DNA of 45,424 nt, taken from assembly GCA_964425575.1 (NCBI GenBank), contig CAYRMN010000005.1, positions 1-45,424 on the forward strand, read 5' to 3'. Of the stretch, positions 32,218 through 39,098 are shown piece after piece. The position numbers and the translations under genes were made by a program. This DNA comes from CAYRMN01 sp964425575 (GTDB taxonomy: Bacteria > Patescibacteriota > Patescibacteriia > 2-12-FULL-60-25). Numbering within the stretch: the stretch's first letter is position 1; each line of letters opens with the position of its first letter. The notes under the pieces were generated by a model. It saw only the letters and a list, made by a program, of their open reading frames with translations, made no database searches and was not told where the DNA came from.

Positions 32218-33228
32218 ATGAACATCCATGTATTACGTTCCCGCGCTTTTATCATCAAGCTCATACGCCAATGGTTTGATGAACGTGGCTTTGTTGAAAT
32301 GCATACGCCGCGCCTCGTTGGGATTCCCGGTCAGGAGCCCTATCTTGAACCATTTTGGACGGAAGTCTTTGTAGGGGCGGGTGCCACCCGCCCTCATCCA
32401 GCCGCCCTTATTACGTCGCCTGAATATGCGATGAAACGGTTATTGGCTGAGGGCATGGATAAAATTTATGATCTTGGTCCGTGTTTTCGGAATAATGAGC
32501 CATGGGATGGAACGCACGATCCTGAATTTTTATTGCTCGAATGGTATCGGCGCGATGCAGGCGTGGAGCAGCTTATGGAAGATACGGAAGATCTAGTTAT
32601 GAGCGTGGCGCGCGAGTTCCGTGTTACCCCAACATCACTGATGCGCAGTTGGCGACACGTGACGGTTGAACAGACGTTCCGTGACTATCTTGGCGTTGAG
32701 CTAACGCCACTCTTAGATGATCTGGAAGGTATGAAGAAGCTCGCGCTCGCGCTCGGTCAAACGGTGACAGAAGGGGATGCGTGGGATGATTTGTTTTTTA
32801 AGGTATTTTTAACGCACATTGAACCACAGCTCGGAGCAAAAGAGCCTACCTTTTTATATCGCTATCCAGCGTGCATGGCCGCACTTGCACGTCGCTCTCC
32901 TAACGATGCGCGCTATGCTGAGCGGGTCGAGCTGTATATCAGCAACCTAGAACTCGCCAATGGGTTTGCAGAACTTTCTGATTCCGCGGAACAACGTCAG
33001 CGCTTTATTGAAGAGAGAAAACTACGTGAGTCTCAAGGAAAGAAAACCTGGCCACTCGACGAACGCTTTTTGGAAAGTCTGCCACGTATCGGCAATGCTG
33101 CTGGTATTGCCTTCGGCGTTGATCGCTTGGTGATGCTTCTCACTGGCTCATCTTCTATCAATGATGTCGTGCCATTGCCAGCCAGTGAGAGATTTCAACC
33201 GGAAGTTGAACTTCATTCAAAGAAGTAA
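32218..33228 (+). CDS. epmA: EpmA/GenX-like truncated lysyl-tRNA synthetase
   Basis: The 336-residue protein is a class II aminoacyl-tRNA synthetase catalytic core without the N-terminal anticodon-binding domain. Motif 2 is FRNNEPWDGTHDPEFLLLEWY and motif 3 is AAGIAFGVDRLVMLLTG. LITSPEYAMKRLL and the ISNLELANGFAELSD block are typical of LysRS/EpmA. EpmA attaches beta-lysine to a conserved Lys of EF-P, and efp lies 1.4 kb downstream with that Lys intact. The aminomutase EpmB is not in the window. The surface loop VFVGAGATRPHPA is encoded by a palindromic repeat copy. Confidence 0.75.
   Translation: MNIHVLRSRAFIIKLIRQWFDERGFVEMHTPRLVGIPGQEPYLEPFWTEVFVGAGATRPHPAALITSPEYAMKRLLAEGMDKIYDLGPCFRNNEPWDGTHDPEFLLLEWYRRDAGVEQLMEDTEDLVMSVAREFRVTPTSLMRSWRHVTVEQTFRDYLGVELTPLLDDLEGMKKLALALGQTVTEGDAWDDLFFKVFLTHIEPQLGAKEPTFLYRYPACMAALARRSPNDARYAERVELYISNLELANGFAELSDSAEQRQRFIEERKLRESQGKKTWPLDERFLESLPRIGNAAGIAFGVDRLVMLLTGSSSINDVVPLPASERFQPEVELHSKK
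32371..32394. repeat. GTAGGGGC-family half-copy inside the synthetase gene
   Basis: GTAGGGGCGGGTGCCACCCG followed by CCC matches the left-end form of the copies at 21255 and 27039. It is read in frame as part of a loop just before the ITSPEY motif. Confidence 0.6.
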
Positions 33229-33234
33229 AATAAT

Positions 33235-33663
33235 ATGAAACGAGAAGTATCAGATTTTGTTCCCTATAAATTTCAAGATGGAGCATGGCGTGTATTTTTA
33301 CAAAAACGTACAGAGGACGCGCCTACAAGTCCTGGGCTTTTTGGTCTGTTTGGGGGTGGAATTGATGCGGGAGAAACACCAGAACAGGCGTTTTTACGTG
33401 AGACGAAGGAAGAGCTGAATTATCATCCCATAACCCACAGATGCTTCGGTCGCTACGAGCTAGAAGAGAAAATTGGCTGGGCTTTTGGTGAGGAGGTAGA
33501 CTCTACTTTTGAATCCAAGATCACTGTCCTCGAAGGGCAATATGGACAATGGTTTACCGAAGAGGAGATTACACGTGAAGAAAATGTAATAGATTTTATT
33601 CGAGTGGTGCTAAGAGACGTTTATCGACAACTCAAAGAACACTCTTCCGTTGCTAGCCAATGA
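33235..33663 (+). CDS. Nudix hydrolase, first of a tandem pair
   Basis: The 142-residue protein has VPYKFQDGAWRVFLQKRTED, the Nudix box GGGIDAGETPEQAFLRETKEEL near residues 40-62 with all catalytic Glu present, and a C-terminal GQWFTEEEI helix. It lies six bases after the synthetase-like gene and is followed by a close paralogue. The substrate is unknown; capped or damaged nucleotides are typical for this small class. Confidence 0.8.
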   Translation: MKREVSDFVPYKFQDGAWRVFLQKRTEDAPTSPGLFGLFGGGIDAGETPEQAFLRETKEELNYHPITHRCFGRYELEEKIGWAFGEEVDSTFESKITVLEGQYGQWFTEEEITREENVIDFIRVVLRDVYRQLKEHSSVASQ

Positions 33664-33709
33664 GAGATTTTTATTAGAAGCTGAATGTAAATCAAAGAAG
33701 TAAGAATGT

Positions 33710-34204
33710 ATGAAACGACGAGTGTCGGCGTTTATTCCTTACAAGTTTCAGGATGGAGAATGGCGTGTATTTTTACAAAAACGTACAGAGGACGCGCCTG
33801 CAAGTCCTGGATTTTTTGGGCTATTTGGAGGTGGAATGGAGCCAGATGAGACTCCAGAGCAAGCATTGTTACGGGAGGTACGAGAAGAGCTCGATTACTA
33901 TCCCGTACAATTTTTCTGTTTTGGTGAATATGAAGTCGAGGAGAAGATGGGTTGGGTATTTGGTGAGCGGGTCGATGAAACATTTGAACATAAAATAACT
34001 GTGCTCGAAGGACAATATGGACAATGGTTTACTGAAGCGGAGATCGCTGCACAGGAAAAAGTAAATACATTTTCACGTCTTGTTTTAGGGGGGTATTTCA
34101 GCAACTCAAAAGCAGAAAACCTCTTATTTTTTAAAACGGGGTACTTTTGCGATTTTGGCAAAAAACACACCCTCATCTTTGACGCAATGGTAAAAGTAGG
34201 GTAG
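33710..34204 (+). CDS. Nudix hydrolase, second of a tandem pair, frameshifted C-terminus
   Basis: The first 125 residues are clearly paralogous to the preceding gene (FIPYKFQDGEWRVFLQKRTED, Nudix box GGGMEPDETPEQALLREVREEL, GQYGQWFTEAEI). After the six-G run at 34088-34093 the similarity is lost in this frame but continues in another (VFQQLKSRKPLIF, stop at 34134), exactly matching the length of the first copy. One extra G would restore it. The annotated 164 residues therefore carry an artificial or mutant tail. The active site is upstream of the lesion and intact. Confidence 0.7.
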   Translation: MKRRVSAFIPYKFQDGEWRVFLQKRTEDAPASPGFFGLFGGGMEPDETPEQALLREVREELDYYPVQFFCFGEYEVEEKMGWVFGERVDETFEHKITVLEGQYGQWFTEAEIAAQEKVNTFSRLVLGGYFSNSKAENLLFFKTGYFCDFGKKHTLIFDAMVKVG

Positions 34205-34207
34205 GTT
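34179..34207 (+). promoter_or_regulatory. Sigma-70 promoter of the accessory gene at 34229
   Basis: TTGACG (34179-34184), a 17-base spacer and TAGGTT (34202-34207), about 20 bases before the start and overlapping the 3' end of the frameshifted Nudix frame. Confidence 0.6.
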
Positions 34208-34228
34208 GAGTTGGCAAAGGAGGTCAGG

Positions 34229-34471
34229 ATGAGCATTAAGCGCGTATCATCGTATGTGTCTGCATGTGGGCTGATCGCAGTTCTTCTCGTTTCGTTTTTT
34301 TCTGATGATTCGACTCGAAGCGGCGACAGTCCGGGCTATCAAGCCACGCCCCCGCCCGTCTCTTCGGTGCATGATCGAACGGGCTCGCCGCCCCCCACCA
34401 CCACTCGATCCTCTGCGACAGAGGTCGTTCCCTACGAACATATCTGGACATATTTTGTCCCATTTCCGTAA
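34229..34471 (+). CDS. Small exported hypothetical protein, accessory unit
   Basis: AAAGGAGGT with GGAGG at 34219-34223 selects ATG 34229 and gives 80 residues. The N-terminus (VSSYVSACGLIAVLLVSFFS) is a signal peptide or membrane anchor. The rest is short, Ser/Pro/Thr-rich and probably disordered, with TPPPVSS and SPPPTTT stretches. No domain is recognised. It carries its own promoter. The GC-rich tail differs from the flanking AT-richer Nudix gene. Confidence 0.55.
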   Translation: MSIKRVSSYVSACGLIAVLLVSFFSDDSTRSGDSPGYQATPPPVSSVHDRTGSPPPTTTRSSATEVVPYEHIWTYFVPFP

Positions 34472-34554
34472 GATCTACTTCTCGATCCCTCCTGCCTGTG
34501 ACGTCTCCGTCCAGGTTCTCTTTTTATAAGAATGTTTTTCTGCTCACGGGCGGA

Positions 34555-34583
34555 TTGACGAAATCTCTCAAAAACGATAAAAA
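34555..34583 (+). promoter_or_regulatory. Sigma-70 promoter of efp
   Basis: TTGACG (34555-34560), a 17-base spacer and TAAAAA (34578-34583), 27 bases before the efp start. Confidence 0.6.
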
Positions 34584-34610
34584 GCAGCAATCATCAATGA
34601 ACCAAATTTT

Positions 34611-35171
34611 ATGGCATCTCCATCTGAAATCAAAAAAGGCATCGTTATCCTGCAAAACGGCGAACCATGGATCGTAACTGAATTCCAGCATATCAATCCG
34701 GGCAAGGGTGCGGCCTTTGTGCGCACGCGTATTAAGAACGCCAAGAGTGGGAAGACACTGGAAATGACCTATAAGATGTCTGAAACAATTGAGATCGTTG
34801 AAGTAGAATATCGAAACATGCAGTATTTGTATCACGATGCGACGGGGTACACATTTATGGATTCCGGTACCTATGAGCAGGTAACCATGAATGACGAAGA
34901 CGTTGGTGAGCAGGGTCGGTATCTTCAGGAGGGTTTGGAAGTAACCTTAACCACATATGAAGGTCGACCAATCGCCATGCAATTGCCACGCAAGATGAAT
35001 TTTAAGATTGTGGAGACGATGCCGGCGGTTAAGGGTGATACAGCAAGCGGAAACGTGACCAAGGAGGCAAAAGTTGATGCAGGATTTATCGTGCATGTCC
35101 CCATCTTTTTGAAAGAAAATGAAATGATCGTGGTGAACACGGATACGGGTGAGTACGTAGAGCGCGCATAA
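34611..35171 (+). CDS. efp: Translation elongation factor P
   Basis: The 186-residue protein has the three EF-P beta domains: the KOW-like domain (IKKGIVILQNGEPWIVTEFQHINPGKGAAF), then YLYHDATGYTFMDSGTYEQ, then the C-terminal OB domain (GDTASGNVTKEAKVDAGFIVHVPIFL). Lys32 in PGKG is the residue beta-lysylated by EpmA in enterobacteria. EF-P rescues ribosomes stalled on consecutive prolines, and several surface proteins here contain Pro-rich stretches. It has its own promoter and is followed by structured repeat copy 3. Confidence 0.95.
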   Translation: MASPSEIKKGIVILQNGEPWIVTEFQHINPGKGAAFVRTRIKNAKSGKTLEMTYKMSETIEIVEVEYRNMQYLYHDATGYTFMDSGTYEQVTMNDEDVGEQGRYLQEGLEVTLTTYEGRPIAMQLPRKMNFKIVETMPAVKGDTASGNVTKEAKVDAGFIVHVPIFLKENEMIVVNTDTGEYVERA

Positions 35172-35289
35172 ATATTTTAAAAAAGGCGATCTACTCGGTC
35201 TTCGCGTCGTCGTTTACTCACCGTAGATTACTACGCCTCGTAAGCTCCTTGCTCCAGACCTTCGTATCTCATCCTTTTTAAAAATATTT
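35170..35289 (+). repeat. Structured repeat family R, copy 3
   Basis: The 17-base arms AAATATTTTAAAAAAGG (35170-35186) and CCTTTTTAAAAATATTT (35273-35289) pair with one mismatch. The core repeats CGATCTACTCGGTCTTCG, then TTAC/GTAA enclosing CGTAG-ATTA-CTACG, then CCAGACCTTCGTATCTCATC. GGTCT/AGACC replaces the GGGCT/AGCCC pair of copy 1. It starts at the efp stop codon. Confidence 0.7.
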
Positions 35290-35298
35290 CGTTAATTT

Positions 35299-36705
35299 CT
35301 AATAGCTCGCGTGTACAAGGTTTGAAACTTCTAGTTTTCCACCAACATCTGTGAAGGCGCGATAGGTGTGAACGCCCTTGAATTGAATGCGTAAATCGCA
35401 GGTTGCTTTTTCACAGATACCGAGCGGAGTATCATCCTCATGTGAGCCATCTACAATCATAGACCAGCCAATGGTCGGACCACTCGGGGCTTGAAGATGG
35501 AGGGTTGCCTCGTTTTTTTGTGTACTTGGAATGAGTGTTAGCACGGGTGTTGGAGCCGATCCTTCCGTTACTGAAATTGTGAGAGCTCCGGATTGATAGG
35601 TCGTTTCAGCAGTTTGCACGACGGAGTAGAGTTGAGTTGTGCGGTAAAATGGAGCAGTTGCAGAACAGAGTTGATTCATTTCGCAATCTTGCCACACAAC
35701 AGGTCCTGTTTCTCCAGGAACAAGCGCCATAATGCGATGGCTTTTGATTTGTGTCGGCACGTTGGCATTAAAGGTGTAGTGACTGGTTTCGCCGGCGTGA
35801 ATGCTGGTAGGTAGCGCAGTCATGGTGATCAAGGGGGAGGTATCAGCTACGTCGACCAGCGCATGTTCTTCTTTGCTTGATTCGAGTTGGCGGCCAGCTG
35901 TATCTATGGCACGTGCCCAATATTTAAGCGACACAGGAGCCTGAAGCATGGTCATGGTTTTTGAGCAGCTCGACGCATTGAGGCAGCTCGCGATGGGACC
36001 CTGATGTAGGTTGTCATAGATTTCTAGCTGAGGCATGGCCTCCGTAGAAGATACGACCTCGACCGTGATTGTCACTGTTTGGTTGAGGACGGCATGATGA
36101 GCGTTCGTATGGACGGAGAGTGTGGCTGGCGGTGATAGAGGTAGGGGAGGTGTAGTCGGTATGATAGGGATAACTTCAGACGAGCGGGCAATATTTTCAA
36201 GAATGGTGTTTACGGATCGTTCTTGTTCCGGACGATAATCCGTTACAGAATTGATTGGTGCCCCGATCTGGTAGTTCGGGAAGAGTGTCACAGGAAGTGT
36301 TTCAGTGAGTTGTCGCCAGTTTTGACCAAAGAGCTGTGCTGCGAGATTATCATTTATGATTGCTCGCAAGATACCTGAGCGTGCCACAGCGTAGACGGTT
36401 GAGCCGCTCATAAAAGTTACAAGTCGATTCCCCGGGCGATACGTGACATTTTGTCGGAGGGGATAGGAAGCGAGTTGTTCGGTCGGAACGGTTTTGACCT
36501 CTGGAAGAGTCGGATACCAGCTCTGGAGGATTTCAGGAGACGGAAAGGCCAATCGTTTTCCCTGGACGAGATAGTAGATTGAGGCCTTGTCCTCGCCGCT
36601 CATGAGAGTCCCATCCGGTAATCCTGCGGCCTGTGCCGCAATTGGTACAACGAGGCTGAATACGAACAGATAGGCAAAAGCCATGGAAAAAGACGACATT
36701 TTCAT
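35299..36705 (-). CDS. Secreted surface protein
   Basis: The 468-residue protein has a signal peptide (SMAFAYLFVFSLVVPIAAQAAG). A domain follows with the pattern DGTLMSGEDKASIYYLVQGKRLAFPSPEIL, WYPTLPEVKTVP, NVTYRPGNRLVTFMSGSTVYAVARSGILRAI, an arrangement common in CPR envelope proteins. A Pro-rich linker near residue 180 leads to Ig-like beta domains with a few Cys pairs (IASCLNASSCSKT, WQDCEMNQLCS). It probably belongs to the cell surface or S-layer. The partner is unknown. It is convergent with efp. Confidence 0.65.
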   Translation of the reverse strand: MKMSSFSMAFAYLFVFSLVVPIAAQAAGLPDGTLMSGEDKASIYYLVQGKRLAFPSPEILQSWYPTLPEVKTVPTEQLASYPLRQNVTYRPGNRLVTFMSGSTVYAVARSGILRAIINDNLAAQLFGQNWRQLTETLPVTLFPNYQIGAPINSVTDYRPEQERSVNTILENIARSSEVIPIIPTTPPLPLSPPATLSVHTNAHHAVLNQTVTITVEVVSSTEAMPQLEIYDNLHQGPIASCLNASSCSKTMTMLQAPVSLKYWARAIDTAGRQLESSKEEHALVDVADTSPLITMTALPTSIHAGETSHYTFNANVPTQIKSHRIMALVPGETGPVVWQDCEMNQLCSATAPFYRTTQLYSVVQTAETTYQSGALTISVTEGSAPTPVLTLIPSTQKNEATLHLQAPSGPTIGWSMIVDGSHEDDTPLGICEKATCDLRIQFKGVHTYRAFTDVGGKLEVSNLVHASY

Positions 36706-36804
36706 AGTGGAACGATCATAACAGGTTGCGTTTGTGGAGGATAGAGGCTAGTTCATCTGTCATTTCCTTGAAAGATGGGAGCTTGTATTCATGGAAAATG
36801 AGTG

Positions 36805-36887
36805 TCGTCCTGAGCTTGTCGAAGGATCTACTCTTTCTTTCGTAATAGAGAGGATCCCTCGACCGCGTCAGACTCCGTTCGGGACGA
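36805..36887. repeat. TCGTCCTGAGC-family inverted-repeat element
   Basis: The left end TCGTCCTGAGCTTGTCGAAG and the inverted right end TCGTCCCGAACGGAGTCTGA form imperfect terminal repeats. The internal CGTCAGACTCC motif is shared with the copy inside the membrane-protein gene at 22552. It lies between two divergent genes. Confidence 0.7.
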
Positions 36888-36965
36888 CGGCCGGAGGGTT
36901 GGGTTAGAAGCAGAGAAGCGGATGTGAACTCGCTTGAGCGGCTTTGATATGGCAGACTATGGATT

Positions 36966-37532
36966 ATGAATATTCTGGTGGTCGATAATGGCACGCGTTT
37001 TATGGCGGAGTTGCAGCAGCTGTTGTCTTCGCATGTTGTGCGGGTTATCGCGAGACAAGATCTTTCATTGCCAATTCAAAAGGTGCACGATTTGATCGTT
37101 CTTTCCGGCGGAAATCAGGTGCGTGTCTTGGAGGGGTTGGAAGAATATGCGATCGAACGCGAGCTGATTCGAACGACCCCAGTGCCGCTTTTAGGAATTT
37201 GTTTAGGGTTTGAATTGATTGCGAACGCGTATGGTGCGCCTTTGAAACAGATGGAACAGACACGAAAAGGCATCATAGGTCTTCAGCCGAGTCTGTCCCA
37301 CTCGCTATTCGCTGGCGTATTTGAGCCTCGCGTATATGAGAATCATCGCTGGGTGATTGATCAGGCTCCGCCGGAGTTTGAAACCCTGGCAACGTCGCCA
37401 GATGGAATAGAGATTTTGCATCATATATCCCGACCCATTTACGGTTTTCAGTTTCATCCAGAAATGTTCCCTGATCAATCGCAGGGAGCTGTTTTGTTTC
37501 AGAATTTTTTGAGATGTGTGAAGCTCGTGTAG
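36966..37532 (+). CDS. Class I glutamine amidotransferase domain protein (GMP synthase-like)
   Basis: The 188-residue protein is a stand-alone class I glutaminase domain: the nucleophile elbow is LLGICLGFELIAN (Cys near residue 80), the oxyanion region LIVLSGGNQV, and the His-Glu pair lies in YGFQFHPEMFP. It matches the GuaA amidotransferase subunit in layout (YENHRWVIDQ, LATSPDGIEILHH). It hydrolyses glutamine to supply ammonia to a partner synthetase. No GMP synthase ATP-binding subunit is seen nearby, so the partner is unknown. Confidence 0.8.
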   Translation: MNILVVDNGTRFMAELQQLLSSHVVRVIARQDLSLPIQKVHDLIVLSGGNQVRVLEGLEEYAIERELIRTTPVPLLGICLGFELIANAYGAPLKQMEQTRKGIIGLQPSLSHSLFAGVFEPRVYENHRWVIDQAPPEFETLATSPDGIEILHHISRPIYGFQFHPEMFPDQSQGAVLFQNFLRCVKLV

Positions 37533-37537
37533 TGCAG

Positions 37538-37653
37538 CGGGGCTGTGCAACGTGCATCCCATCGAATGCAGAGCCCCGTAAAGGACGTATAACTCGTTCC
37601 ACTCACACGTCCCACGGGGCACGTAAAATCTCCCGTTGTGCGGGAGTTTTTAC
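37538..37653 (+). promoter_or_regulatory. Structured 3' region with alternative hairpins and terminator
   Basis: Three stems follow the amidotransferase gene. The first is CGGGGCT (37538) with AGCCCCG (37572). The second is CCCCGT (37574) with ACGGGG (37613) and inner GGACGT/ACGTCC. The third is CTCCCG-TTGTG-CGGGAG followed by TTTTT (to 37653). The first two share CCCCG and exclude each other. The third terminates plus-strand transcription and can also act for the tRNA on the other strand. Confidence 0.5.
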
Positions 37654-37654
37654 G

Positions 37655-37741
37655 TGGTGCCGCGGGAGAGACTCGAACTCTCAAACCCTTTCGGATGACA
37701 GCTTCTAAGGCTGTTGTGTATACCACTTCCACCACCGCGGC
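37655..37741 (-). tRNA. tRNA-Leu (anticodon UAG)
   Basis: The minus strand folds as a class II tRNA: acceptor arms GCCGCGG and CCGCGGC, discriminator A and encoded CCA. The anticodon stem-loop CAGC-CTTAGAA-GCTG gives anticodon TAG. There is a long variable arm, and the T arm has GTTCGAGTC. UAG decodes CUA/CUN leucine codons. It lies downstream of the PP2C pair, separated by structured repeat copy 2, and a hairpin with an A/T-run follows its CCA end. Confidence 0.92.
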
Positions 37742-37747
37742 CTGTGT

Positions 37748-37870
37748 AGGCCTGTTGAAACAGGCGATCTGCTTGTGCTTCGTCCAAAAAAATCCTCACC
37801 GCTATTCCCATAGCGCCTCCGGTTTTTTTAGACTCCAGCCCGGCGCATCTCATCCTGTTTGAACAGGCCT
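37748..37870 (+). repeat. Structured repeat family R, copy 2
   Basis: The arms AGGCCTGTTGAAACAGG (37748-37764) and CCTGTTTGAACAGGCCT (37854-37870) pair over 17 bases with one mismatch. The core (CGATCTGCTTGTGCTTCG, AAAAAAATCC/GGTTTTTTT around CGCTAT-TCCC-ATAGCG, CCAGCCCGGCGCATCTCATC) is nearly identical to copy 1, while the outer arms differ. Confidence 0.75.
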
Positions 37871-37883
37871 TGGAAGTGTTTGC

Positions 37884-39080
37884 TTATTTTTGTTCTAAGA
37901 TCCGAGCGATGACAAGGGCGATGTCGTCAGAACCTTTGAAGCGTGTGTTGAGACTGGCAGTGAAGTTGCGCAACGCATTTGATCTTTTGATCAGCGTTGG
38001 ATCATCTACCGTTAATGCTTCGGCTAAACCCTGTAGATCGAACGGTTCAGCTCTCGTTTCGGGAGTGTAATCGTGTTTTTGAAATTTATCAATAACGCCG
38101 TCTGTACAGAAGATAAGTTCATCGCCTGGGAATAGTTCATGGATGCGTAACGAGGGAGGGCACGGCGTTGGTGAGGCACCGAGCTGTCCAGTCATGATGC
38201 TGAGTATTTTTTTGTAGGAACGCGTCGTTTTTCCCCAATGCGGGAGACTCAGGTTAGAACCAGGGTCATCTCGAATCTCAATCAGCTGTTGTATAAGATC
38301 ACGGTGCTCATTCTCATCTTCTTCCATGGATAAGAGGCTGCCTAGGAGGGAGTCGCTTTCCGTGATAACCTCTACATCACCATTGGCACGACGGATACAA
38401 GCGCCGCTGTCCCCAATATTTGCTACAACAGCGAAGCGTCGTGCATCGGGAGAGGTATGAACAAAGCCAACGCAGGCGGTGGTGGCGCGATCGTCATTGT
38501 TATCGAGAAGTTTTTTGTGCGCAGACTCAAGCGCTTTAAGAAGAGCGAGAGATTTTTTGAGAATAGCTGGGTCAATGTCTTCCATTTTGTTGAGCAGCGT
38601 ATTCATGTGTGCCACCTCAGCATCAACCGCCGCTTGCGGGAGCGGTAGATTATCTGGTCTACGCTGTATCCGCTTCATCAAATGCACTTGCAGTTCAGAT
38701 CGAATCGCCTCTAGCGTTAGCCCATGTTGATCCATCCAGGTGAGTGATTTTTGAAAGGTTCTGGGAATAACGGTTGCCGCTTCGCTGCTCGCGAGGTCTC
38801 CATGTTTGTGCGCTCCAAGTCCATCAAATACGCCTAATAGTCCTGTTTCAGGATCGGCCATCACACAGTCTTGATTCGGCTTATCCGGTGTTTGGGTGGG
38901 CGCATCAGCAGGATCTAGTGGTTCATATTTTTTCCGCCTGTCGCTTTTTTCCCCGGTAACTGCCACTTCCATTCCCGCGAATCCTTCAATCATTTCGGCT
39001 GGAAAAACATCAAGCGATTGAAAGCGTTCTTGAAGATTTTTCAACTGTTCAGGCTTAGAAGGTATTGGATCATGAAACAT
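37884..39080 (-). CDS. PP2C-type serine/threonine phosphatase
   Basis: The 398-residue cytoplasmic protein has the PP2C metal-binding motifs: KPNQDC, LLGVFDGLGAHKHGDLAS, NIGDSGACI, LIFCTDGVIDKF and SDDIALVIA, so the Asp residues that hold two Mn/Mg ions are present. An insert of about 70 residues between the second and third motifs contains a predicted helical region (IDPAILKKSLALLKALESAHKKLL). It follows a paralogue by 18 bases. No Ser/Thr kinase is in the window, so its substrate is unknown. Confidence 0.85.
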   Translation of the reverse strand: MFHDPIPSKPEQLKNLQERFQSLDVFPAEMIEGFAGMEVAVTGEKSDRRKKYEPLDPADAPTQTPDKPNQDCVMADPETGLLGVFDGLGAHKHGDLASSEAATVIPRTFQKSLTWMDQHGLTLEAIRSELQVHLMKRIQRRPDNLPLPQAAVDAEVAHMNTLLNKMEDIDPAILKKSLALLKALESAHKKLLDNNDDRATTACVGFVHTSPDARRFAVVANIGDSGACIRRANGDVEVITESDSLLGSLLSMEEDENEHRDLIQQLIEIRDDPGSNLSLPHWGKTTRSYKKILSIMTGQLGASPTPCPPSLRIHELFPGDELIFCTDGVIDKFQKHDYTPETRAEPFDLQGLAEALTVDDPTLIKRSNALRNFTASLNTRFKGSDDIALVIARILEQK

Positions 39081-39098
39081 AGCGTCATTTTACACGCT

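Noticed and set aside
34236..34463. Minus-strand frames over the accessory gene at 34229
   Set aside because: Shadow frames; the plus-strand frame has GGAGG and a promoter.
36716..36994. 92-codon minus-strand frame upstream of the surface protein
   Set aside because: Most of it is translation of the TCGTCCTGAGC repeat (36805-36887); no ribosome binding site and no protein-like conservation signals, and it overlaps the start of the amidotransferase gene.
21300..37900. Possible CRISPR array from several similar repeats
   Set aside because: The repeats are kilobases apart, differ in sequence, and no cas genes or regular spacers are present.
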